Positions 15,979-24,319 are shown, counted from the stretch's first letter. The stretch is 25,517 bases of DNA from Aquiluna sp. (GCA_023260495.1 JALQVB010000008.1:1-25517), one strand, 5' to 3'. Translations and numbers: made by a program. The notes: a model not told the origin generated them from the letters alone.

Positions 15979-17148
15979 GTGAAGGTGCTCATCCTCAATA
16001 GCGACTCACCAAACAATCGTGGGGATCGCGCCATCCTGCAGGGGCTGGTTGAGCTGGTTCGCGACATCGAGCCAAATGCAGACATAACTTCACTCTCGCA
16101 ATTTGCAAATAGAGACCGCGAATGGTTCGGGATTGATTTCCTGCCCTTCTCGCCCTATTCCACCTCCCCGATTGACTATTTCAAGTTGCTATCGGCTGCC
16201 CGCAAGGCAGACGTGGTTCTCTGGGGCGGCGGGGAGCTACTCAAGGACTACACCAATAAGCTTTCGCTGTTTTACTGGGCGCTCAAGCTCTGGGGCGTAA
16301 AGCTGGTGAATAGAAAAATCATCGGCAGCTTCCAGGGGATCGGGCCCACCAAGGCAAGCATTTCCAAATGGGCAATCAAGACCGCGGTGAACCAGTGCAA
16401 GGTTTTCTTGGTGCGAGACCGCGAGAGCAAAGAGAAACTAACCACCTGGGGCACCACCAGCAATGTCGTCGCAAGCTTCGATCCCGCTGTCTACACATCT
16501 TTCAATGCCGAGGCGGGAGAGAGTGTCGGAATTGGCCTGCGTCGCTGGTTTCACTACCGTCCAAGCGGTTGGCTCCCAGCCAAGTATCGATTCTGGCAAA
16601 AAGCTACTGCCGAGATTTCAGCGAATGAGCAGACCTACATCGATGAGATGGTCAGCTACGCCAATTGGCTGATTGACGAAAAAGGTTTGCACATCAAGTT
16701 CATACCGATGCACATGTCGAAAAGCGAAGACGATGCTGGATTCGCAGAGCAGATTCGCAGTCGCCTGAATAATCCTGGCGCTGCCGAGATCTTTGGCTCC
16801 GATGATCTCTCGCCGACCCAGCTGCTAGAGCAGATTGGCTCTTGCAAGATCTTTATTGCATCCCGGCTGCACAGTGCGATCCTCGCCACCCTGGCGAGGG
16901 TGCCCAGTATCTGCCTCTACTACGTGGACAAGGGTCGGCTATTTTTTGAGCAGGCGGGGCAGTCCCGCTTCGCTCGCCCCATCGAAGTGATGACTACCAA
17001 AGGATCACATCGAGAACTGATCGATTTGACCGAGCAGCTACTTTCCGAAACTGAGGCCGTGAAGCAGGAGCAGTCCCAGGCTCTGGAGAAGATGAAGCGG
17101 CAGCTCAGGGATGATCTTGCCCAGGCCTTTGAGGCGGTGCTGCGATGA
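15979..17148 (+). CDS. Polysaccharide pyruvyl transferase family protein (WcaK/CsaB-like)
   Basis: A 389-residue protein of the polysaccharide pyruvyl transferase family, which transfers pyruvate from PEP to sugars of surface glycans as a ketal. The N-terminus carries S-P-N-N-R-G-D-R-A-I (the family N-x-G-D loop, 13-16), then V-L-W-G-G-G-E-L-L, and the C-terminal half has S-R-L-H-S-A (295-300), the most diagnostic motif. The GTG start lacks a clear Shine-Dalgarno sequence. It is followed with an ATGA overlap by a UPF0104 membrane protein gene, so they form one unit. Together with NeuB, which also uses PEP, it points to an acidic surface polymer. Acceptor sugar unknown. Confidence 0.82.
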   Translation: MKVLILNSDSPNNRGDRAILQGLVELVRDIEPNADITSLSQFANRDREWFGIDFLPFSPYSTSPIDYFKLLSAARKADVVLWGGGELLKDYTNKLSLFYWALKLWGVKLVNRKIIGSFQGIGPTKASISKWAIKTAVNQCKVFLVRDRESKEKLTTWGTTSNVVASFDPAVYTSFNAEAGESVGIGLRRWFHYRPSGWLPAKYRFWQKATAEISANEQTYIDEMVSYANWLIDEKGLHIKFIPMHMSKSEDDAGFAEQIRSRLNNPGAAEIFGSDDLSPTQLLEQIGSCKIFIASRLHSAILATLARVPSICLYYVDKGRLFFEQAGQSRFARPIEVMTTKGSHRELIDLTEQLLSETEAVKQEQSQALEKMKRQLRDDLAQAFEAVLR

Positions 17149-18068
17149 ATTCCAAGGCCTTTCAACGAATATTCGGTATCGCGTTCTATGCAATTGCGGC
17201 AGTCTTCTTGGTTCTATACGCCCAAAGCTTGGACTGGGCTTCCCTTGGCTCGCTTGAGGTGAACTTTCTCTGGCTTGGGATAGCGACGGTGCTCGGCCTT
17301 GCCACCAGGTTCCTGTTTGCCCGGATATGGCTTTTCTTTCTAGCGCAGTCGGGTGAGGTTAGGTCTGCAGATCGAGCGGAGCTCTATCTGGTCTATGCCA
17401 AGAGCTGGCTGGGAAGGTACATACCCGGCTCTGTCACCTGGGTGGTTGGCAAGGTGGTATTCGCAGCCAAGCTTGGCATCTCAAAGTCGCGCCTGGCGGT
17501 CTCGTCATTTTTTGAAGCAGTATTGCAACTGCTCACTGTGCTGCTGACCGCCACCCTGTTGCTGGTAGTAGACCCCCGCACCTCAGAGTTTGCCGGCCAA
17601 TGGATCTGGTTGCTGCTCGCAGCCGCGATCATAGGGATAGTTTTTGTGCTTCCTCCGGTGTTCCGAGCCTGGGCATCGCTGGCCTATCGGCTGGTGCGCA
17701 AGAGCGAACTGGAGAGCAGCCTCGTGCCCGGCAGCAAAGGTCTGCTGCAAGGCTTCATGCTGTTTGTGCTGAGCTCGCTGCTAAGCGGTTTGGCGTTGTT
17801 TTTTGTTGCGCTTGCGGTGGTGCCTGACCTTGGTTTTGAGAACATGCTGTTTATCTTGGCCGCCTCAAACCTGGCCTCGGCAATCTCTATGGTGGCTGTG
17901 TTTGCTCCTGCAGGAATTGGCGTGCGGGAGGCTGTCCAAATTGCCGCACTGAGCATCGTCATGTCGCCGGCTGAGGCGGTTGTCGTGGCGTTATCTATGC
18001 GTTTGGTGAGCCTGGTTTGGGACCTAGCGTTTCCCGCTCTGGCCTGGCTTAGGAAAACTGCTCGATAA
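17145..18068 (+). CDS. UPF0104 / lysylphosphatidylglycerol-synthase TM-region family membrane protein
   Basis: A 307-residue protein with about eight membrane helices. The C-terminal F-A-P-A-G-I-G-V-R-E-A-V is the hallmark of the YbhN/AglD/MprF-transmembrane family, whose members occur in glycan loci and include flippase-like proteins. G-R-Y-I-P-G-S-V-T-W is the other conserved element, in the middle. Without the MprF aminoacyl-transfer domain, a role in moving or modifying a lipid-linked glycan at the membrane is more likely than lysyl-lipid synthesis; this is inference. The ATG start overlaps the preceding stop (ATGA) with GAGGCGG upstream. Its 3' end overlaps the convergent gene by 20 bases. 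Confidence 0.8.
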   Translation: MNSKAFQRIFGIAFYAIAAVFLVLYAQSLDWASLGSLEVNFLWLGIATVLGLATRFLFARIWLFFLAQSGEVRSADRAELYLVYAKSWLGRYIPGSVTWVVGKVVFAAKLGISKSRLAVSSFFEAVLQLLTVLLTATLLLVVDPRTSEFAGQWIWLLLAAAIIGIVFVLPPVFRAWASLAYRLVRKSELESSLVPGSKGLLQGFMLFVLSSLLSGLALFFVALAVVPDLGFENMLFILAASNLASAISMVAVFAPAGIGVREAVQIAALSIVMSPAEAVVVALSMRLVSLVWDLAFPALAWLRKTAR

Positions 18069-19056
18069 ACCTAAGCATCTGCGTGTGGGTCGAGCGCATG
18101 GTCTCGACTGAAGTCTGAATCTGCGCGCCGGTCGCAAAAATCTCATCCAACTGGTCGGTGATTTCCTGAATTGGCTGCCTGGCTGATAGCACGGGTGCAT
18201 TCAAAGCTTCAAGTTGGCTTATGCCGCGCGAATCCTCGGCAATCAAAGCCGATGCGATTCGCTGCGACAGCGAGAAGATGTGGCTATGCACCCGGAAGCC
18301 AAGGTGTAGGTCGGCTGCTCCCATAATTTCTTGGAACTTGGCAAAGTCGCTCTCAAAGGAAACCGGAGTGAAACCCAGCAGCCTCGCCTTCAGAATCATC
18401 TGGTAGTTCCATCTGGTGAACTTGGCGCGATCCTTGCTGCGGGTGGATTTATATCCGGCATTGAAAGCTATGTACTTCTTGGCTCTCGGGTATTTCTTCG
18501 CGAGATAACGCAGCAGTGGCTCCACGTGATCCTGCGGAACCGCCGGCATTGAGAAGATCAATTGGTTAATGTCGCGCGGCTGGTAGTCGAGCTCCAACTT
18601 CTCCTCGTCATACCATGCCGGGCAACCGGTCATCATGGCATTATCGATTCCGAGTCGGTTCAGTATCCCCACAGTCTGATGGTCGCGGGCGGATGAAAAA
18701 AAGCTGCTCTGGTGAATTTTCTTTACAAAATCCTCAGCCTGCGGCTCAAACTTGAAGTCCTCTGGAGCCTGATTGAGGCTTCCCTTCCAGCCAAGACCGT
18801 AGGGAACGATGGGAACTTCAATTCGGCCTAGGTCTAGCGGATAGATATCGGGGTAAATCTTCTTTTGGTAGGCAGGTCCACCGGTCAAAAGCAGCGCCTT
18901 GGCTGAATTGATGAGTTGATAGCTCTGTTCGGTTAGCTCTTTGCGATTCAGATCTATGATCTCGTGATCGGTGTGAGTGGCCAGCAGCGTGCGGGCACGG
19001 TGGCCAATCAGGTAGTCACCGGCGTTTTTGAAGGCACCGGTCAGCGTTACGAGCAT
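18049..19056 (-). CDS. Second, shorter polysaccharide pyruvyl transferase family protein
   Basis: A 335-residue protein distantly of the polysaccharide pyruvyl transferase family. It has F-K-N-A-G-D-Y-L-I (N-x-G-D loop, 10-14), L-L-L-T-G-G-P (56-61) and L-G-F-R-V-H-S-H (252-259), a variant of the S-R-x-H-S motif in which the first residue is Phe rather than Ser. It starts at ATG two bases after the stop of the secreted protease gene, with no separate ribosome site, so translation is probably coupled to it. The 3' end overlaps the UPF0104-type gene. It may transfer a group other than pyruvate; this family also contains members acting on glycans by unknown chemistry. Family call fairly sure, reaction not. 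Confidence 0.72.
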   Translation of the reverse strand: MLVTLTGAFKNAGDYLIGHRARTLLATHTDHEIIDLNRKELTEQSYQLINSAKALLLTGGPAYQKKIYPDIYPLDLGRIEVPIVPYGLGWKGSLNQAPEDFKFEPQAEDFVKKIHQSSFFSSARDHQTVGILNRLGIDNAMMTGCPAWYDEEKLELDYQPRDINQLIFSMPAVPQDHVEPLLRYLAKKYPRAKKYIAFNAGYKSTRSKDRAKFTRWNYQMILKARLLGFTPVSFESDFAKFQEIMGAADLHLGFRVHSHIFSLSQRIASALIAEDSRGISQLEALNAPVLSARQPIQEITDQLDEIFATGAQIQTSVETMRSTHTQMLRFIEQFS

Positions 19057-19058
19057 GA

Positions 19059-20987
19059 CTAGAGCGTATAGGTTCGGGTGCGATCTAGCAGTTCGCCGTT
19101 CACCACAATTCGCAGCCTGTTCTTTCCCTCTCGCAGGGTGATGGTGCGAATGAAGTAGATGTTGTTCTGCAGTCCGATGTATTCGCCGTTCTCATCGATT
19201 CGATCTTGCTGGACTCGCAACCAAGCGATCTCTTTATAAACACCGTTTGGCTGCTGAACCATGAACTGAATCTTGTCGCCCACCTGCGGATACTTGGCGT
19301 AGAACTTGATTTGGGTGTCGTTGATTTTCTTGACCCAGGCGGAGAATTCTCCGCCCTCAGGTCCAAGAATTTCGGCCGTTACCTCGAACGGTTCGGATTG
19401 TGGTGACAGGATGCCTGTGCCCGCTTCGTTGACACCAGCCACCGCTACCCGGTATACAACACCTGGGGCCAGCTCTGCAATTACCAAACTTGTCACCGAG
19501 GCATCGAGATCAAAGCTTTGAATCTCGGTCGTGCCCGAGTAAAGCTTCACGACCTGTCCCGTTAGCTCGCTAGACTGCTCCGCAATTGTCCAGTTCACCG
19601 TGGCATTCTGACCGCCAACCACGACGGTCGGCTGCACATAAGTCGCAGGGAGTTGAACGGTTGGATTTGAAGGCGTTGTAGGTGCTGGCTGAATTGGGTC
19701 CACGATTCCAATGGGCGTCGTGTCCGCTGGCACGGTTACATCATTCAGCGCCCCTCCGGACGAGGATGTTCCGGAGCTAAACGCCACGGTGTCCTGGAGA
19801 AGCAGATTTGCGGTGTTTGCGGGCAGTCCAGTCAGGGCGCCGGATACGGCATTGGTTTGAATGGCACCCAGCAAAGCAGCCGGCGTTTGGTAACCGTAGG
19901 ACATTTGGTTCGCCACGACTCCCGACACGACTGCAGCCGCCATCGAGGTTCCTGACGCAATTGCGGTCGCGTTGTTGGTGGCATACCAGGCACTTCTCAC
20001 ATCCACACCAGGGGCCGTGATGTCGACCTCAGAGCCATAGTTGGAGAAGTAAGCCCAAAGATCGGTCTTGTCACTGGCACCAACCGTGATGGCGCCTGGT
20101 GAAGCCGCCGGGGAAACCAGCGAGGCATCCACGCCCGTGTTACCGGCGGCAACCACGAAGGCAAGGCCCTGCGAGGTTAGATTTCCAATTGCATCGTCTA
20201 GGTAGGTGTTGCGGTCGCCACCAAGGCTCATGTTCACAACAGCCGGCTGGCCAACCTGGGTGTTATTGGCAATCCAGTCAAGGCCCTGCAAAACGCCGAG
20301 CAGGGTTCCAGAACCGTTGCAGTCCAAAACCCGCACTGGCACCACAGTTGCACCCTTTGCGGCTCCAAACACGGTGCCGGCAGCAAGGGCCGCAACGTGG
20401 GTTCCGTGACCGTTGCAGTCGAGCGTGTCGGTGGAAGAGCCGATGGCGCTAAAGCCGGCCGCTGTGCGGCCAGTGAACTCAACGTGAGAGGTGTTGATGC
20501 CGGTGTCAACGATGTAGATCGTCACCCCAGCACCAACCTGGGCATTGTCGTAGGTGTAGGTTCCGTCGTAGCTGATGGTGGCCTGTTCAATGCGATCAAG
20601 CTGCCAAGGTGCACTGCTTTGCGATCCCGCAATCGAGAACTCTGAGTTTTCTACGATTTTTGCAACCGCCGAAGACTTAGCCAGTAGACCCAGCTCCTGG
20701 CCATCTAGCTCATAGGCGCTGAGCGCTAGCGAGCTAAAACTTCCTTGCAGCTCCTCGGTTCGCTCGGAATCAAATTCAGCTTGAGCGCTAGCTGATACAA
20801 ACTCAATCAGGAAGGTGTCTTCACAAGCATCAGACAGGAGATTCTGGGCAGCCATGGTGCAATCGGCCGACAGGCCTTCCAGCTTTGCAATCGACTGCTC
20901 CGATACGCCCTGGAAACCCCCGGCGCCCAAGGGTGCCAATAGGGCGGCAAGTCCAATCAGGACTAGCGAGCGCACGGATTTAGGCAT
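19059..20987 (-). CDS. Secreted subtilase (S8, proteinase K-like) with I9 propeptide and FnIII-like domain
   Basis: A 642-residue exported serine protease. Residues 1-~24 are a signal peptide (K-S-V-R then a hydrophobic run). An inhibitor-I9-like propeptide lies at about 55-125, starting F-L-I-E-F-V. The catalytic domain follows: Asp161 in I-V-D-T-G, His194 in N-G-H-G-T-H, Asn283 in A-A-G-N and Ser348 in S-G-T-S-M-A. Spacing and the K-G-A-T-V-V-P-V-R-V-L-D-C-N-G-S-G stretch are of the proteinase K/aqualysin type. A Ser/Thr/Pro-rich linker (405-450) leads to a fibronectin-type-III-like domain (~452-548) and a ~95-residue C-terminal domain. No membrane anchor or sorting signal is seen. The ATG is six bases after a TACAAT box. 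It probably degrades extracellular protein. Confidence 0.92.
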   Translation of the reverse strand: MPKSVRSLVLIGLAALLAPLGAGGFQGVSEQSIAKLEGLSADCTMAAQNLLSDACEDTFLIEFVSASAQAEFDSERTEELQGSFSSLALSAYELDGQELGLLAKSSAVAKIVENSEFSIAGSQSSAPWQLDRIEQATISYDGTYTYDNAQVGAGVTIYIVDTGINTSHVEFTGRTAAGFSAIGSSTDTLDCNGHGTHVAALAAGTVFGAAKGATVVPVRVLDCNGSGTLLGVLQGLDWIANNTQVGQPAVVNMSLGGDRNTYLDDAIGNLTSQGLAFVVAAGNTGVDASLVSPAASPGAITVGASDKTDLWAYFSNYGSEVDITAPGVDVRSAWYATNNATAIASGTSMAAAVVSGVVANQMSYGYQTPAALLGAIQTNAVSGALTGLPANTANLLLQDTVAFSSGTSSSGGALNDVTVPADTTPIGIVDPIQPAPTTPSNPTVQLPATYVQPTVVVGGQNATVNWTIAEQSSELTGQVVKLYSGTTEIQSFDLDASVTSLVIAELAPGVVYRVAVAGVNEAGTGILSPQSEPFEVTAEILGPEGGEFSAWVKKINDTQIKFYAKYPQVGDKIQFMVQQPNGVYKEIAWLRVQQDRIDENGEYIGLQNNIYFIRTITLREGKNRLRIVVNGELLDRTRTYTL

Positions 20988-20993
20988 TGATTC

Positions 20994-20999
20994 ATTGTA
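20994..20999 (-). promoter_or_regulatory. -10 element of the subtilase gene (leaderless start)
   Basis: On the minus strand TACAAT lies exactly six bases before the ATG at 20987, so transcription would begin at the A of the start codon. There is no Shine-Dalgarno sequence between them. No convincing -35 is visible. Confidence 0.45.
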
Positions 21000-21038
21000 C
21001 CTGGGGGCCGAAGAAGAAACCTGATGCTCTGCTGGGAG

Positions 21039-21905
21039 CTAGCTGGGTTGCCCGCCAATCATCTCAACAGCCCTAGATGCGAAGATGCAAGCTTCCTGTG
21101 CCGCGTGCAGCGGGGTGGCCCCTTCGGCGAGGTGCCTGATAAACATCGCGGCGAATGCGTCGCCGGCGCCGGTGGTGTCGACCACGTTCGCATCAGGGGC
21201 ACTTACCTGCTCCACTGTGGTGGCATTTTTCACCAGGGCACCTTCGGCACCCAGGGTCACCACGACCAGCTTGAAAAGCCGGTTCAACTTATCCGCTGCA
21301 GCTACCAGCGAGTCCTCGCCGCTGAGGATCTTGGCCTCCGCAAGATTTGGAAGCAGCACGTCGGCGCCGGCTATGGCTTCTAGGAAGTACTTGGTGCCGT
21401 AATCCCTGATAAAGGACTCACTGCCGGGGTCAACAATCACCGCCATGCCGTTGGTCTGGGCGATCTCAATTAGCTTCTGCGCCCCTTGCGTTCCCATTGA
21501 GAGCACCGAGTAGCCGGAGAGGTAAAGGTAATCACCCAGCGCCTCAACGGGCAAGACGTGTGGCTCGAGGTTTACATTCGCCCCGCGGTCTGTGAAAAAG
21601 GTTCGATTCTCACCATCGGAGAGCACGACGATGCGACCAGTGGATAGCTGCTTGTCCTCTTGCAGGTGAGCAATTACTGACTTGTCTGCCAGCAGCTTGG
21701 TGAACTTTGATCCATCGCCGCGGCCCACCCTGGCAACCAGGTGCGTCTCCATGCCCAGGGTGGAGGCCCAGACGGCAAAGTTGGTGGCAGAGCCACCCAA
21801 AGTGGCGGCTATCTTGGCCTGGTTATCAGTGTCGGAGACTACCGAACCCTCGGGGACGACAATCACGTCCTCGATAAGGTCCCCCACAACCAGGCACTTA
21901 GCCAT
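21039..21905 (-). CDS. psuK: PfkB-family kinase, probable pseudouridine kinase
   Basis: A 288-residue ribokinase/PfkB-family kinase. The N-terminal G-G-S-A-T-N-F-A-V-W and the C-terminal D-T-T-G-A-G-D-A-F-A (anion hole and catalytic Asp of the family) are intact. The family alone does not tell the substrate, but the gene overlaps the PsuG gene by eight bases, so it most likely phosphorylates pseudouridine to pseudouridine 5'-phosphate, the substrate of PsuG. I chose ATG at 21905; a TTG one codon upstream (21908) is also possible. AAGGAG lies about 14 bases further upstream. Cytosolic; part of RNA-nucleoside salvage. A ribokinase-like role on another sugar is the alternative. Confidence 0.8.
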   Translation of the reverse strand: MAKCLVVGDLIEDVIVVPEGSVVSDTDNQAKIAATLGGSATNFAVWASTLGMETHLVARVGRGDGSKFTKLLADKSVIAHLQEDKQLSTGRIVVLSDGENRTFFTDRGANVNLEPHVLPVEALGDYLYLSGYSVLSMGTQGAQKLIEIAQTNGMAVIVDPGSESFIRDYGTKYFLEAIAGADVLLPNLAEAKILSGEDSLVAAADKLNRLFKLVVVTLGAEGALVKNATTVEQVSAPDANVVDTTGAGDAFAAMFIRHLAEGATPLHAAQEACIFASRAVEMIGGQPS

Positions 21906-22815
21906 CAATCACCGCAATCTCCTTGGCCACCTCAGCAGCAACCCTGATGTTGTTGCGAACCAAATCGAGATTTACCGCGAGCGATCGCCCACCCGATTCG
22001 TTCACAATAAATTCCAACAGGAATGGCGTCACAGCCTTCCCGCGAATCCCCTGCTGTTTGGCACTACTTAGCGCCTTTTCCAAAACGCGGTCGTGCTCCT
22101 GCTTTTCCCAGGCCTGCGCCGCAGGAACCGGGTTGGCAAGCAAGACGGCCGACTCGAGACCGGATTCCCGGGCCCCAAGCAGCACCCTGGCCACCTCGTT
22201 GGCATTTTCGACGCTCCAATCCAATTCATAGCCACTGGTTGGGAGCCAGAAGCTTGGGAAGTCATTGGTTTGGTAGCCAACCACCTGCACGCTCAACGTT
22301 TCGAGCCGCTCCAGGGTGGCGGCGATGTCCAGCACACTCTTGACACCGGCAGCCACTACGACAATCGAGGCCTTGGCTAGCTCCGAAAGGTCGGCACTCT
22401 CGTCAAAGCTCTCAAAGAATTCGCGGTGCACACCCCCCAAACCACCGGTGGCAAACACGTTAATCCCGGCCTTGGCGGCGATGTAGGCAGTGGCCGCAAC
22501 GGTTGTGGCTCCGGAAACGCCCTTTGCCCTGAGGATTCCCAGGTCGCGCACCGATGCCTTGGCGATATCACCCTGGGCAAGAATTTCGATCTGGCTCTCA
22601 TCCAGCCCAACAGTTGGAACTCCGTCAATGACTGCGATGGTTGCCGGCTCAACCCCGGCATCGATCAGAATCTGCTCGAACTCCTTGGCCGCAGCCAGGT
22701 TCTGCGGGAATGGCAAGCCGTGAGAGATGATGGTGGACTCGAGCGCCACCACCGGCCTGTTTTCACTGAGCGCCTTGGACACCCGAGGCGAGATTGCTAC
22801 GGCTTGATTTTGCAT
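21898..22815 (-). CDS. psuG: Pseudouridine-5'-phosphate glycosidase
   Basis: A 305-residue protein with the features of PsuG, which reversibly splits pseudouridine 5'-phosphate into uracil and ribose 5-phosphate. It has V-A-L-E-S-T-I-I-S-H-G-L-P-F-P-Q-N near the N-terminus (the E-S-T-I-I-x-H-G block), V-F-A-T-G-G-L-G-G-V-H-R in the middle and L-L-A-N-P-V-P further on. Length is normal for a single-domain PsuG; many bacteria carry PsuG and PsuK as here, while some have them fused. ATG at 22815 has no good ribosome site but a TAGCCT box six bases upstream, compatible with a leaderless message. It heads the psuG-psuK unit. Confidence 0.93.
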   Translation of the reverse strand: MQNQAVAISPRVSKALSENRPVVALESTIISHGLPFPQNLAAAKEFEQILIDAGVEPATIAVIDGVPTVGLDESQIEILAQGDIAKASVRDLGILRAKGVSGATTVAATAYIAAKAGINVFATGGLGGVHREFFESFDESADLSELAKASIVVVAAGVKSVLDIAATLERLETLSVQVVGYQTNDFPSFWLPTSGYELDWSVENANEVARVLLGARESGLESAVLLANPVPAAQAWEKQEHDRVLEKALSSAKQQGIRGKAVTPFLLEFIVNESGGRSLAVNLDLVRNNIRVAAEVAKEIAVIDG

Positions 22816-22821
22816 GTCTCA

Positions 22822-22827
22822 AGGCTA
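22822..22827 (-). promoter_or_regulatory. Candidate -10 element of psuG (leaderless start)
   Basis: On the minus strand TAGCCT is followed by six bases and then the psuG ATG, the same spacing as before the subtilase gene. An inverted repeat CAAACC/GGTTTG (22830-22835 with 22843-22848) lies just upstream and might be an operator or a weak terminator for the amylase gene. Confidence 0.33.
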
Positions 22828-22866
22828 GTCAAACCCAGCGACGGTTTGTGCAGCAGATTTCGCGGT

Positions 22867-24270
22867 TCATTGGGAAATTTCAGGTACTAGGGATCTAATC
22901 AGGACCTGGAAATCATTTGCCGGAAGCGATATTTCCGCCCCCTCGGAGAGTGAAATCAGCTCGCCAGAGAAGAAGTCGGTGTAGTCGCCAACCAGATCTC
23001 CGAGTTCAAGCACCTGGGTCTGCGCCTTATCTGCCAGGTTAGCCAGCACAATCACATCATTGCCCTGGTAGCTGCGGGCGAAGCCAATAACGTCGGAGTT
23101 ATCTAGGTGCACGGCCCTGAGGACACCACCGGCTCCAGCGGTCCACAGAGCCGGGTTGTCAGTTTTCAGGCGCACCAGATCGCCATAGAACTCGGTCCAC
23201 TCGTTCCCGGCAGCCGGCCACACAATTGGGTCTTTTTCAAAGAACTCGAGCCGGCGATCTAGGCCGACTTCCTGGCCGGAATAGATCAGCGGCATTCCAG
23301 GAACGGTAAATGAGATAACCGCCAAGTTTTTTACGTTTTCACCCAGTCGCTCAAAGACGGTGCCAGACCAGGAGTTCTCGTCGTGATTGGTGATAAACAC
23401 CATCTGATACTTGCCGTCCTTGTACTGAGTAGCGGTGGATTTCAGGTTGCGGCGGAAGTCTCCGGCATCAGCCGAGTTTCTGCCGAGCCTGTTAAAGAGG
23501 TCTTTCAACGGCCAGGCATAGTTTGTATCAAAAGCAGTTTTCAATAGCGCCTGGTCGCCGCCGTCCTCGGCAAGCATGAAGACGTCTTTCACCTCATGCA
23601 GCTTCTCACTGGCCAGATTCCAGAAGTCGACCGGCACGGAATGGGCAACATCGGCTCGGAAGCCGTCGATGTCAAACTCTTCGACCCAGTAGCGCATCGC
23701 ATCGATCATTGCCATGCGCATTTCCCAATTGCTGAAATTTAGATCGGCTACGTCGGTCCAATCGGTGCCCGGTGGATGCACAATCTCGCCGGCCTCGTTC
23801 TGGGTGTACCACTCGGGGTGCTCGGATACCCAAGGATGGTCCCACCCAGTGTGATTGGCCACCCAGTCCAGAATCACCATCATGTTGGCATCGTGAGCCG
23901 CTGCTACCAGCTCGCGCAGATCTGCCTCTGTTCCAAACTCGCCACTTACGGCCTTGTAATCAGCAACGGAATAGGGGCTGCCGAGCGTGCCCTTGCGGTT
24001 GAGCTCCGATATGGGATGAATCGGCATCAGCCACAGAATGTCCACTCCTAGGCCGCTAAGGCGAGGAATGGCCTCGGTGACCCTGGCAAAACTGCCCTCT
24101 TGAGAGAACTGCCTAACGTTTACCTCGTAGATCACCGCCTGCTGCAAAAACTCGTCCGAGCCAAGCTCCAGCCTTGGCGCCTCGGGTTCTGTGGCCTGCG
24201 GATTTGGCGAGCAGGCGGAGAGAGTGGCAATGAGTGCCGCGGCTATCAGCCCAGGAAGAAATCGCTTCAA
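22867..24270 (-). CDS. Lipoprotein alpha-amylase family enzyme (GH13)
   Basis: A 467-residue GH13 enzyme that cleaves alpha-glucans outside the cell membrane. From the chosen TTG at 24270 the protein begins K-R-F-L-P-G and a hydrophobic run ending L-S-A-C (Cys20), a lipoprotein signal. The barrel holds all three catalytic acids: the Asp nucleophile in D-G-F-R-A-D-V-A-H (~207), the Glu in F-M-L-A-E-D (~235) and the Asp in I-T-N-H-D-E-N (~297). A short beta domain follows. The frame opens four codons earlier (TTG at 24282), but GGGAGC at 24275-24280 places the ribosome at 24270. The chain is rather short and lacks a carbohydrate-binding module. It probably releases maltodextrins for uptake; no sugar transporter lies in the window. 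Confidence 0.9.
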   Translation of the reverse strand: MKRFLPGLIAAALIATLSACSPNPQATEPEAPRLELGSDEFLQQAVIYEVNVRQFSQEGSFARVTEAIPRLSGLGVDILWLMPIHPISELNRKGTLGSPYSVADYKAVSGEFGTEADLRELVAAAHDANMMVILDWVANHTGWDHPWVSEHPEWYTQNEAGEIVHPPGTDWTDVADLNFSNWEMRMAMIDAMRYWVEEFDIDGFRADVAHSVPVDFWNLASEKLHEVKDVFMLAEDGGDQALLKTAFDTNYAWPLKDLFNRLGRNSADAGDFRRNLKSTATQYKDGKYQMVFITNHDENSWSGTVFERLGENVKNLAVISFTVPGMPLIYSGQEVGLDRRLEFFEKDPIVWPAAGNEWTEFYGDLVRLKTDNPALWTAGAGGVLRAVHLDNSDVIGFARSYQGNDVIVLANLADKAQTQVLELGDLVGDYTDFFSGELISLSEGAEISLPANDFQVLIRSLVPEISQ

Positions 24271-24299
24271 CTTAGCTCCCAAAATTCAGTGTCGGCATG

Positions 24300-24305
24300 A
24301 GTCTA
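24300..24305 (-). promoter_or_regulatory. Candidate -10 element of the amylase gene
   Basis: On the minus strand TAGACT lies about 30 bases before the TTG at 24270, leaving room for a short leader that contains the GGGAGC ribosome site. No clear -35. It is back-to-back with the candidate -10 of the gene on the other strand. Confidence 0.3.
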
Positions 24306-24313
24306 GAGCGGAC

Positions 24314-24319
24314 TAAATA
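24314..24319 (+). promoter_or_regulatory. Candidate -10 element of the small exported protein gene
   Basis: TAAATA lies 37 bases before the preferred TTG start at 24351, and AAGGAG at 24339-24344 is the ribosome site between them. Pattern only, no good -35. Confidence 0.35.

Noticed and set aside
22830..22848. Intrinsic terminator for the amylase gene
   Set aside because: CAAACC/GGTTTG is a 6-bp stem without a following T-run on the minus strand; kept only as an unassigned inverted repeat next to the psuG promoter.
22426..22890. 154-residue plus-strand open frame over psuG
   Set aside because: It is antisense to an unmistakable psuG; composition (Gly, Arg, His-rich) is typical of shadow frames in GC-rich coding DNA.
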